From Miltoncostaeaceae bacterium (GTDB lineage: Bacteria; Actinomycetota; Thermoleophilia; Miltoncostaeales; Miltoncostaeaceae), in the NCBI GenBank assembly GCA_030598075.1, contig JAUVQP010000050.1:1-9136 (forward strand): a stretch of 9,136 nt of DNA, in the 5' to 3' direction. This document shows, piece by piece, positions 1 to 6,972 of the stretch (its first letter is position 1; each line of letters opens with the position of its first letter). The notes under the pieces are model-generated. The model saw nothing but the letters and a program-made list of their open reading frames with translations. It was not told the origin of the DNA and did not search any database. A program made the translations under genes and the position numbers.

Positions 1-724
<724 letters not shown>

Positions 725-726
<2 letters not shown>

Positions 727-752
727 AAAATCCCGGGCGCCCGAAGGGCCCG
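725..752 (-). terminator. Terminator-like UUCG hairpin abutting 16S
   Basis: On the minus strand CGGGCCC (752-746), a TTCG loop (745-742) and GGCGCCCG (741-734) form seven G-C pairs with one bulged C at 739. GGA and then six T residues (730-725) follow. This has the form of an intrinsic terminator but sits directly on the 5' end of 16S. It would have to be overridden by antitermination, or it may serve in processing or folding. The structure is read directly from the sequence; activity as a terminator is uncertain. Confidence 0.5.
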
Positions 753-769
753 TGACATCTGACTGGAGA

Positions 770-800
770 CGTCGCGCGGTCCGACTTGCGACCGGCGACG
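770..800 (-). other. rRNA leader stem-loop with one bulge
   Basis: On the minus strand CGTCGC followed by CGGTC (800-790) pairs with GACCG, a bulged C at 776, and GCGACG (781-770). This gives 11 pairs around an 8-nt loop (789-782). It lies 17 bases before the terminator-like hairpin. It is probably a folded element of the pre-rRNA leader; no specific function is assigned. Confidence 0.5.
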
Positions 801-808
801 GATCCAAA

Positions 809-859
809 CTGCTCTGTCGCCCTCGAGGGTGCGGCATCACGCCGTTCCCCAGAGAGCAG
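809..859 (-). other. Branched stem in rRNA leader
   Basis: CTGCTCT (859-853, minus strand) is the exact reverse complement of AGAGCAG (815-809) and can close a 7-bp stem. Inside it lie a short CGGC/GCCG hairpin (844-832) and the palindrome CCCTCGAGGG (829-820). An alternative fold pairs AGACGG (872-867) with CCGTCT (863-858) and would compete with the closing stem. I infer a multi-branched leader domain; it is not tied to a known motif. Confidence 0.4.
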
Positions 860-885
860 ACGGGGTCCGTCTTTAAGACCTGTCA

Positions 886-919
886 ATCGCCATCCCGACC
901 CGAAGGCCCGGTTGGCGAT
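886..919 (-). other. Long UUCG-capped hairpin in rRNA leader
   Basis: Two 15-nt arms, ATCGCCAACCGGGCC (919-905) and GGTCGGGATGGCGAT (900-886), enclose a TTCG tetraloop (904-901). They form 12 Watson-Crick pairs and one G-U, with two mismatches. The C(UUCG)G cap is an exceptionally stable tetraloop. It sits 7 bases downstream of the boxA-like element in the transcript, so it is probably part of the antitermination or folding region of the leader. Confidence 0.6.
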
Positions 920-926
920 GCGCGCT

Positions 927-943
927 GTTCAGTTTTCAAAGGT
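927..943 (-). promoter_or_regulatory. boxA-like antitermination sequence of rRNA leader
   Basis: The minus strand reads ACCTTTGAAAACTGAAC. Its CTTTGAAAACT core resembles the boxA elements of Gram-positive rRNA leaders (TGTTCTTTGAAAACT type), which bind NusB-S10 and load the rRNA antitermination complex. Position supports this: it is in the leader about 140 nt after the predicted start and 200 nt before 16S. The first half of the consensus (TGTTC or TGCTC) is replaced by CGAC, so the match is partial. Its 3' part, CTGAACA, is complementary to TGTTCAG upstream (980-974). Confidence 0.6.
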
Positions 944-1053
944 CGCGCCGACGAGCGGCCCTACCCGGGCTCTCTGAACAAAACGACCAACGAGCGGGCA
1001 CATCGCGTGCCTCGGAAGCGTCGCCAGAACGTCTGTCCTCAAGCCGGCCGCAG

Positions 1054-1075
1054 GCGGCCACATGTGACCGGCCGC
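1054..1075 (-). repeat. GC-rich inverted repeat after tyrS, at start of rRNA leader
   Basis: GCGGCC (1075-1070, minus strand) pairs with GGCCGC (1059-1054) around a 10-nt loop. A further GCGGCC immediately downstream (1052-1047) can compete for the same arm. No T-run follows, so it is a poor candidate for a tyrS terminator. It begins about 9 nt after the predicted rRNA start and probably folds in the nascent leader. Confidence 0.4.
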
Positions 1076-1090
1076 TTATGCGGTCTAGGG

Positions 1091-1118
1091 AGTATAGACA
1101 CCTTGCGCTGGAGATCAA
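1091..1118 (-). promoter_or_regulatory. Sigma70-type promoter of the rRNA operon
   Basis: TTGATC (1118-1113) and TATACT (1096-1091) are separated by 16 bases and match the -35 (TTGACA) and -10 (TATAAT) consensus at four and five positions. In this very GC-rich sequence such a match is unlikely by chance. The expected start is near 1084. The -35 lies 17 bases after the tyrS stop codon. The sequence upstream of the -35 is GC-rich, so I see no AT-rich UP element. Between -10 and start the bases are CCCTAG, a moderately GC-rich discriminator as is common in growth-regulated rRNA promoters. Confidence 0.75.
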
Positions 1119-1135
1119 GCTCCGTCGCGCCCGGA

Positions 1136-2290
1136 TCAGCGCTCCATGCGGATGAGGGCGAAGCGGCGCTTTCCCACCTTGAGGGTTCTGCCGTCGAGGG
1201 TGCCGGCGTCCACGTCCAGATCGCCGATGCGCTCGCCGTCCATGCTCACTGCGCCCTGGTCCACCAGGCGCCGGGCCTCGCTCCGCGAGGCCACGCCGAG
1301 CCCGGAGACGAGCAGCTCTGGGAGGTGAACCACTCCTGGGGGAACCGAGACCTCCGGCACGTCCGCGGGGGCCTTCCGGTCCCGAACAACGCGGTTGAAG
1401 TGGGCCTCGGCAACCCTCCCCGCGCCCCCCGGGTGGAAGCGGTCGGCCACGAGCCTGCCCAGACGGCGCTTGTCGTCCACCGCGGAGCCCGCGGGAAACG
1501 TCTCGTCGGGAAAGAGGAGCGCGTAGAACTCCGCCAGCGCGTCGTCGGGAACGCGCATGATCTTCCCGAACTGCTCCTCGGGCGCCTCGGTGACGCCGAT
1601 GTAGTTGCCGGTGGACTTGCTCATGCGCCGCGTGCCGTCCGTGCCCGGCAGGATGGGCAGCGTCATCACGACCTGAGCAGGCTTGCCGTACGCCGCCTGG
1701 ACCTCGCGTCCCAGCATCAGGTTGAACAGCTGATCCGTTCCGCCGAGCTCGACGTCCGCATCGAGGGCGACGGAGTCGTAGGCCTGCATGAGCGGATAGA
1801 GGAGCTCCAAGACGGAAATGGCGCGATCGCTGTCCATGCGCTCGGCGAAGTCCTTGCGGTGAAGTAGCTGGCTGACGGTCGTGGTCGCCGCAAGGCGGAA
1901 CAGCGGGCCGAGCCCCATCCCCGCGAACCATTCGCCGTTCGAGCGAACCTCGGCGCGCTCCGGATCGAGAATCCGAAAGGCCTGCTCGCGGTAGGTCTCG
2001 GCGTTGCGGGCGATCTCCTCGTCGGACAGCATCGGCCGCGCCGAGGTGCGCCCGGACGGATCGCCGACGCGCGCCGTCCAGTCGCCGATGACGAGGACCG
2101 CGGTGTGCCCGGCGTCCTGGAACTCGCGCAGCTTCCCGAGCACCACCGCATGGCCGAGGTGGATATTGGGCGCCGTGGGGTCGACGCCGAGCTTGACCCG
2201 CAGCGGTCGTCCGGCAGCGAGCTTCGCGTCGAGCCCGCCCGGAGGGAGGCAGTCCACCGAGCGGGCCGCCAGCCGCTCCGCGGCGGTCAC
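1136..2290 (-). CDS. tyrS: Tyrosyl-tRNA synthetase
   Basis: TyrS activates tyrosine with ATP and attaches it to tRNA-Tyr in the cytoplasm. The 384-residue product carries the class I signatures: HLGH at residues 44-47 in the context GVDPTAPNIHLGH, GGTDQ at 183-187, and RMSKS at 222-226 where KMSKS is usual. An S4-like tRNA-binding domain fills residues 320-384. The motif context fits the type 2 TyrRS subgroup, and the length is slightly below the usual 400 or so. I chose GTG at 2290 because the codon overlaps the mpg stop (GTGA) and AGAGGG lies 7 bases upstream. The reading frame stays open further upstream, but that part overlaps mpg and does not look like TyrS. It is the last protein gene before the rRNA promoter, with no evident terminator behind it. 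Confidence 0.97.
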   Translation of the reverse strand: MTAAERLAARSVDCLPPGGLDAKLAAGRPLRVKLGVDPTAPNIHLGHAVVLGKLREFQDAGHTAVLVIGDWTARVGDPSGRTSARPMLSDEEIARNAETYREQAFRILDPERAEVRSNGEWFAGMGLGPLFRLAATTTVSQLLHRKDFAERMDSDRAISVLELLYPLMQAYDSVALDADVELGGTDQLFNLMLGREVQAAYGKPAQVVMTLPILPGTDGTRRMSKSTGNYIGVTEAPEEQFGKIMRVPDDALAEFYALLFPDETFPAGSAVDDKRRLGRLVADRFHPGGAGRVAEAHFNRVVRDRKAPADVPEVSVPPGVVHLPELLVSGLGVASRSEARRLVDQGAVSMDGERIGDLDVDAGTLDGRTLKVGKRRFALIRMER

Positions 2291-2889
2291 GCGGCGGCCC
2301 TCTCGACCGCGGGCCGGGAGACGAACGGGCTCCCCTGAAGCGCGTAGCGCCACGGCTGCGCCACCGCCCGCGAGATGCCAACACGGCTCCCGCGGGCGAT
2401 CGCGCCCACCGGGCCATCCGGGCGGTGAAGCTGAAAGCGCTCGCCGTTCACCACGGACGCCCCGTCGTCCGCTCCATCGATCGCGAGGGCTTGCGCCAGC
2501 TTGCCCGGACCGGAGCACAGCTGGCGCTCCCCGTCGCGGCCGCGCCGGGCCCTCATCGCGGCGACGCCCCGCCGGGGCTCGATGGCGCGGAGCAGAATCG
2601 CTGCCCCCCGTCCCTCCTCGTCGGCGACCAGATTGGCGCACCAGTGGATGCCGTAGACGAGGTAGACGTAGAGCCGCCCCGGTGGTCCGAACATCGTGGC
2701 GTTGCGCCGGCTCGGACCGCGGAAGCTGTGCGAGGCGGGGTCGTCCTGCTCGTAGCGCTCCACCTCCACGATGATGCCGCCCACGCCGTCGACGAGCAGC
2801 TCGCACCCGATCAGCGCGGGCGCCACCTCGGCGACCGGCCGCCGAAAGAACCGATCGCCGAGAAGCCTTTCGCCACGCGCCGCTACCAC
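2287..2889 (-). CDS. mpg: DNA-3-methyladenine glycosylase, AAG/MPG family
   Basis: This monofunctional base-excision glycosylase removes alkylated and deaminated purines such as 3-methyladenine and hypoxanthine. The 200-residue product has the AAG-family core: GDRFFRRPVAEVAPALIG near the start, EVERY (residues 42-46), DDPASHSFRGPSRRNA (49-64), MFGPPGRLYVYLVYGIHWC (66-84), and a C-terminal GSRVGISRA stretch. Glu44, Tyr46 and His54 match human AAG Glu125, Tyr127 and His136 by my alignment; the glutamate is the general base. I chose GTG at 2889, which overlaps the argH stop by seven bases and leaves the usual short N-terminus. The frame is open far upstream, but inside argH, so that part is not used. 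No strong Shine-Dalgarno is seen, so translation is probably coupled to argH. Its stop overlaps the tyrS start. Confidence 0.93.
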   Translation of the reverse strand: MVAARGERLLGDRFFRRPVAEVAPALIGCELLVDGVGGIIVEVERYEQDDPASHSFRGPSRRNATMFGPPGRLYVYLVYGIHWCANLVADEEGRGAAILLRAIEPRRGVAAMRARRGRDGERQLCSGPGKLAQALAIDGADDGASVVNGERFQLHRPDGPVGAIARGSRVGISRAVAQPWRYALQGSPFVSRPAVERAAA

Positions 2890-4262
2890 GAGGCCACGGC
2901 GGCGCGCGCCGCGTCGAGCTGGTCGAGGACTCTGGCCCTCGACGTGCCGCCCGGCACGGCCTTGCTCTCGACCGATGCCTCGGGGCTCAGCTCCGGCAGC
3001 TCGAGGCCGCCGAGCCCGGCGGCCTCGAGCTCGGAATCGCCGACCGCCGCCAGCGAGGTCCCGCGCTCGAGGCACGACCGGACCAGGGCGCCCACCGCCT
3101 CGTGGGCCTTCCGGAACGGCCATCCCTCGCGCACGAGGTGGTCGGCGAGGTCGATGGCCGCGAGCGCCCCTCCGTCCGCGGCGGCGCCCATCCGATCGGC
3201 GCGGAACCGAGCCGTCGCGACGGTTCCGGCCATCGCGGGAAGCAGAAGCTCGACGGTGTCGCTGGCGTCGAAGAGGAACTCCTTGTCCTCCTGGAGATCC
3301 TTGTTGTAGGCCAGCGGCAGCCCGGCTAGGACGCCCAGCAGGCCGCCGAGGTCGGCCGTCAGCCGAGCCGACTTGGCGCGCGCGAGCTCGGCTGCGTCGG
3401 GGTTCTTCTTCTGTGGCAGCATGGATGATCCGGAAGAGAAGCCGTCGTCGAGCTCGAGGAAGCCGTACTCCTCGCTCGCCCAAACGACGATCTCGCCCCC
3501 GAGACGGGAGAGGTGGACGCCAAGCTGCGCCGCGAAGTGGAGGTAGTCCACGAGCGCGTCGCGGCTGCCGACCGCGTCGATGCTGTTGGGGCTGGGACGC
3601 GCAAAGCCGAGGGCCGCCGCCACCGACGCGCGATCGACGGGAAAGCCCACCCCGGCGAGCGCGCCCGACCCGAGGGGACATTCTTCGCAGGCCTCCACGA
3701 CGACGGCCAGCCGGCGGCGGTCACGATTCAGCATCCACACGTAGGCGAGCAGATGGTGGGCGAAGCGCACCGGCTGCGCCCGCTGACCATGCGTGTAGCC
3801 CGGGACCAGCGAGTCCACGTGGCCCTCCGCCTGACTGAGGAGCGCCTCCGCCATCTCTCGCAGGAGCTCCACCTGCTCCGCCGCGCGGCCGCGGAGGTAC
3901 ATGAGGGTGTCCGTGATGACCTGGTCGTTGCGGCTGCGCGCCGTGTGAAGCCGTCGGCCCGCGTCGCCGACCAGCTCGGTGAGCCGGCGCTCGACCGCGG
4001 TGTGGATGTCCTCGTCGCCGGGAGCGAAGACGAAATCTCCCGAGCCGAGCTCGTCGGCGATCCGCACCAGACCGCCGTCGATGAGTTGCGCGTCGTCTTC
4101 GCCGATGATCCCCTGCTCGGCGAGCATCCGCGCGTGCGCCCGGGATCCCTGAACGTCCTCCGGCCAGAGACGGCGGTCGACCGGGAGAGAGGCGTTCAGC
4201 CGATCGAAGGCCTTCGTCGACGTCGCTCCGAAGCGACCGCCCCACAGGCGTCCCTCGCTCAC
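2883..4262 (-). CDS. argH: Argininosuccinate lyase
   Basis: ArgH cleaves argininosuccinate to arginine and fumarate, the last step of arginine synthesis, as a cytoplasmic homotetramer. The 459-residue length is normal. Family landmarks are the N-terminal LWGGRF (6-11), GDEDIHTAVE (82-91), HTARSRNDQ (106-114), YTHGQRAQP (156-164) with the Thr-His pair at 157-158, and the fumarase/aspartase signature GSSMLPQKKNPD (278-289) that holds the catalytic serine loop. GTG at 4262 starts the family N-terminus exactly and overlaps the preceding stop as GTGA; GAGGCGGGTGG upstream is a weak ribosome-binding site. Other arginine genes such as argG are not in the window. Fumarase or adenylosuccinate lyase are excluded by the HTARSRNDQ block. 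Confidence 0.97.
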   Translation of the reverse strand: MSEGRLWGGRFGATSTKAFDRLNASLPVDRRLWPEDVQGSRAHARMLAEQGIIGEDDAQLIDGGLVRIADELGSGDFVFAPGDEDIHTAVERRLTELVGDAGRRLHTARSRNDQVITDTLMYLRGRAAEQVELLREMAEALLSQAEGHVDSLVPGYTHGQRAQPVRFAHHLLAYVWMLNRDRRRLAVVVEACEECPLGSGALAGVGFPVDRASVAAALGFARPSPNSIDAVGSRDALVDYLHFAAQLGVHLSRLGGEIVVWASEEYGFLELDDGFSSGSSMLPQKKNPDAAELARAKSARLTADLGGLLGVLAGLPLAYNKDLQEDKEFLFDASDTVELLLPAMAGTVATARFRADRMGAAADGGALAAIDLADHLVREGWPFRKAHEAVGALVRSCLERGTSLAAVGDSELEAAGLGGLELPELSPEASVESKAVPGGTSRARVLDQLDAARAAVASW

Positions 4263-5386
4263 CGTCCACCCGCCTCGTCGAGCGCCTCAGAGAACGCGGC
4301 GCAGACCCTGTCCACCTGATGCTCGGTCATCTCGGGGAAGAACGGCAGGGCGATGGTGGACGCACTGATCGCCTCGGTCACAGGGTAGGTGCCCGCACGA
4401 TGCCCCAGATGCAGGCGGTAGAAGGGCTGGAGGTGGATGCACGGAAGGTACGGCTTCGCCTGGATGCCCCGCGCGCCGAGGGAGACGATGACCGCGTCGC
4501 GATCGATGGAGGCGTCGAGACGAGGAGCGTAGACGAACCACGAGCGCGGCTGCGGGCCCTCGAACATGGGCGACACGCCGGACATCGGCGCCAGGCGGTG
4601 CTGGTACAAGGCCGCGACGCGGGCCCGGCCCTCGAGGAGATCATCGAGCCGCTCGAGCTGGGCGACGCCGATTGCGGAGTGGACGTCGGAGAGTCGATAG
4701 TTGAAGCCCATCCGGGAGTGCACGAGCCACGCCCCGTCGTCGGAGCGCCCCTGGTTGCGGGTGCTCCGCAGCAGCGCGGCGAGGTCGTCGTCGTCGGTCA
4801 GGACCACGCCGCCCTCGGCTGTCGTGAGTTGCTTGTTGGCGTAGAAGCCGTAGACGGCGGGGTGTCCGTGGGTTCCGAGCTTCCGGCCGTTGTAGGAGCC
4901 GTCGATCGTCTGACAGGCGTCCTCGACGACCGGGAGCCCGTGGCGCTCGGCGATCTCGAGCAGCGCCGTCAGCTCGGCGGGGTACCCGAAGATGTCCACG
5001 ATGAGAATGGCCCTCGTGCGCTCCGTGATCGCCTCCTCGACGCGCGGGGGGTCCATGTTGAAGGTGTCGGGGTCGACATCCGCGAAGACGGGCGCGCCGC
5101 CCGCGAAGAGCACGGCGTTGGCGGACGCGACGAACGAGAACGATGACGTGACCACCTCGTCGCCCGGGCCGATCCCGAGGGCGTGCAGGGCCAGATGGAG
5201 CCCGGCCGTCCCGCTGGACGTCGCGACGGCGTTCCGACAGCCGACGCGCTCGGTCCAGCCGCGCTCGAACCTCTCGACCATGGGGCCGAGCGAGAGCTGT
5301 CCGGAGCGGAGCACCTCCGTCACGAGCTCGATCTCGCGATCGCCGATGACCGGCTTGGCGAGCGGTATGGCCGCTCCGGCCGTCAA
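4259..5386 (-). CDS. DegT/DnrJ/EryC1/StrS-family PLP aminotransferase
   Basis: This is a fold-type I PLP enzyme. Most studied family members aminate keto-sugars attached to nucleotides for surface polysaccharides or antibiotics. The 375-residue product opens with IPLAKPVIGDRE (7-18), then SSGTAGLHLAL (57-67), the PLP-phosphate region, DVDPDTFNMD (103-112), VEDACQTIDGSY (154-165) with Asp156 facing the PLP ring nitrogen, and GFYANKQLTTAEGG (180-193), where Lys185 is the predicted Schiff-base lysine. Asn184 before the lysine is seen in the NKQ-type subgroup. TTG at 5386 overlaps the cimA stop (TTGA) and gives the standard family N-terminus; an in-frame upstream start at 5458 would lie inside cimA. 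No glycosyltransferase, epimerase or dehydratase is nearby, so the substrate is unknown. It ends overlapping argH. Confidence 0.9.
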   Translation of the reverse strand: MTAGAAIPLAKPVIGDREIELVTEVLRSGQLSLGPMVERFERGWTERVGCRNAVATSSGTAGLHLALHALGIGPGDEVVTSSFSFVASANAVLFAGGAPVFADVDPDTFNMDPPRVEEAITERTRAILIVDIFGYPAELTALLEIAERHGLPVVEDACQTIDGSYNGRKLGTHGHPAVYGFYANKQLTTAEGGVVLTDDDDLAALLRSTRNQGRSDDGAWLVHSRMGFNYRLSDVHSAIGVAQLERLDDLLEGRARVAALYQHRLAPMSGVSPMFEGPQPRSWFVYAPRLDASIDRDAVIVSLGARGIQAKPYLPCIHLQPFYRLHLGHRAGTYPVTEAISASTIALPFFPEMTEHQVDRVCAAFSEALDEAGGR

Positions 5387-6972
5387 GCAGATGACGCTTG
5401 GCGCGCGCTGGCGGTGCGACGCACGCCGTGCTCGATGCTCTCGATGAGGGCCTCCCACGACGCCTCGATGACGTTCTCGCTGACCCCGATGGCCCCCCAG
5501 CTCTCGACGCCGTTGCTGCTGTCGATGATGACGCGCGTCGCGGAGGCCGCCCCGTGCCCGTCGTCGAGGATGCGCACCTTGAAGTTGACGAGCTCGATGA
5601 GCGTGAGCTCAGGAATCCGGTCGCCCAGCGCCCGGCGCAGCGCCAGGTCCAACGCGTGGACCGGGCCGTTGCCCTCGGCGGTCCCGACGACACGCTCTCC
5701 GTCGTACGACAGCTTGACGGTGGCCTCGGTCTCGACCGTTCCGTCGGCGCGTCGCTCGCTGATGACCCGGTAGCTCTCGATCGTGAAGAGCGGCGTGTAG
5801 ATGCCGAGCTCGCGCTCCATGAGCAGGCGCAGCGACGCGTCGGCGACCTCAAAATGATAGCCGCGATGCTCGAGCTCCTTGAGCCGTGCGAGGATGCGGC
5901 CGACCACCTCCGGATCGTCGACGACCAGACCGAACTCCTCCGCCTTGGCCACGATCGTGCTCCGGCCGGACAGCTCCGACGCCACCATCGTGCGCTCGTT
6001 GCCGACGATCTCGGGATCGACGTGCTCGAACGTCCGCTTGTCCGCCAGCATGCCGGCCACGTGCATCCCGCCCTTGTGGGCGAACGCGTTGCGACCCACG
6101 TACGGCGCCCACTCGTCGGGCCGGAGGTTGGCCGTCTCGGCGACGAAATGGCTGAGCCGCGTCAGCTCGGACAGCTTCTCGGGCGGAATCGACTCGACGC
6201 CCATCTTGAGCTGGAGGGTCGGGAGGATCGAGACGAGGTTCGCGTTGCCGCACCGCTCGCCGTAGCCGTTGATCGTGCCCTGCACCATGCGGGCCCCCTG
6301 CTCGACGGCGGCGAGCGTGTTGGCCACCCCACAGCCGGAGTCGTCGTGCGTGTGGATACCCAACTGGGCGCCCGGGAGCGCCTCGCGGACCTCCCCGACG
6401 ATGCGCGAGACCTCGGCGGGGAGCGTGGCCCCGTTGGTGTCGCAGGGGGTGAGCCACCGCGCGCCCGCGGCCTCCGCGGCCCGAAGGCACTCCAGCGCGT
6501 AGTCCGGATGGGCGCGATAGGCGTCGAAGAAGTGCTCCGCGTCGTAGATGACCTCTTTTTCATGGCGCACGAGAAAGGCCACCGACTCGGAGATCATGGC
6601 GAGGTTCTCGGCCCGGTCGACCCGCGTGACCTTCTCGAGGTGGAGATCCCAGGTCTTGCCCACGATGGTGATGACGGGCGCAAAGCACTCGGCCAGGCCG
6701 CGCATGGCGGGATCATCCTCGGGCGCGACACCCCGACGGCGCGTCATGCCGAACGCGGCGACCCGGGCGTCGCCCAAGTCCTCCCGGTCGAGCCGGTCGA
6801 AGAGCTCGCCGTACTTGGGGTTGCTCGCCGGGAACCCGGCCTCGATGTAGTGCACGCCGAACTCCGCCAGCCGACGGGCGATCGACATCTGCTCGCCCAC
6901 GGACAGGCTGAGCCCCTCCCGCTGCATGCCATCGCGCAGCGTGGTGTCGTAGACGAGCACCCCGCCGGTCAC
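5383..6972 (-). CDS. cimA: (R)-citramalate synthase
   Basis: CimA condenses pyruvate with acetyl-CoA to citramalate, the first step of the threonine-independent route to 2-ketobutyrate and isoleucine. The 529-residue product has the HMGL-like TIM barrel: YDTTLRDGMQREG (8-20) with catalytic Arg13 and metal-binding Asp14, CDTNGAT (177-183), GIHTHDDSGCG (205-215) with metal-binding His207 and His209, and NGYGERCGNAN (235-245). VGRNAFAHKGGMHV follows at 292-305. A LeuA-type C-terminal dimer/allosteric domain covers roughly 390-515. TLRDGMQREG, YDAEHFFDAY (143-152), CDTNGAT and the length of about 530 fit the Geobacter-type CimA better than 2-isopropylmalate or homocitrate synthase. GTG at 6972 overlaps the ilvE stop (GTGA). 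Feedback by isoleucine through the C-terminal domain is likely from family knowledge but not visible here. Confidence 0.94.
   Translation of the reverse strand: MTGGVLVYDTTLRDGMQREGLSLSVGEQMSIARRLAEFGVHYIEAGFPASNPKYGELFDRLDREDLGDARVAAFGMTRRRGVAPEDDPAMRGLAECFAPVITIVGKTWDLHLEKVTRVDRAENLAMISESVAFLVRHEKEVIYDAEHFFDAYRAHPDYALECLRAAEAAGARWLTPCDTNGATLPAEVSRIVGEVREALPGAQLGIHTHDDSGCGVANTLAAVEQGARMVQGTINGYGERCGNANLVSILPTLQLKMGVESIPPEKLSELTRLSHFVAETANLRPDEWAPYVGRNAFAHKGGMHVAGMLADKRTFEHVDPEIVGNERTMVASELSGRSTIVAKAEEFGLVVDDPEVVGRILARLKELEHRGYHFEVADASLRLLMERELGIYTPLFTIESYRVISERRADGTVETEATVKLSYDGERVVGTAEGNGPVHALDLALRRALGDRIPELTLIELVNFKVRILDDGHGAASATRVIIDSSNGVESWGAIGVSENVIEASWEALIESIEHGVRRTASARQASSA

Larger units (their letters stand above)
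727..1084 (-). other. 16S rRNA leader (transcribed spacer)
   Basis: This stretch between the inferred transcription start near 1084 and the mature 16S end has no supportable protein gene; its long open frames are GC-driven. It holds, in transcription order, a GC-rich inverted repeat (1075-1054), a small stem-loop (1011-997, GGCAC/GTGCC arms), a boxA-like element (943-927), a long UUCG hairpin (919-886), a branched stem (859-809), a bulged hairpin (800-770), and a UUCG hairpin followed by six T residues (752-725). Such a long structured leader is known from rRNA operons, where it serves antitermination, folding and RNase III processing. The partner strand for a 16S processing stem would lie beyond the window. 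The leader function is inferred from position and structure. Confidence 0.75.

Noticed and set aside
860..886. TTGACA (886-881, minus strand) as a second rRNA promoter
   Set aside because: No -10-like hexamer occurs at 16-18 bases, and the TTGACA immediately follows the arm of the UUCG hairpin.
2899..2912. 14-base perfect palindrome GCGGCGCGCGCCGC
   Set aside because: It lies in the Ala-Arg-rich C-terminal codons of argH and is explained by composition.
2425..3309. Plus-strand frame opposite mpg and argH
   Set aside because: Low-complexity composition rich in Ala, Arg and Ser, mirroring two real genes.
2890..3681. Upstream extension of the mpg frame
   Set aside because: The frame is open but overlaps argH completely and gives Arg/Gly-rich non-family sequence; the family N-terminus begins near 2889.
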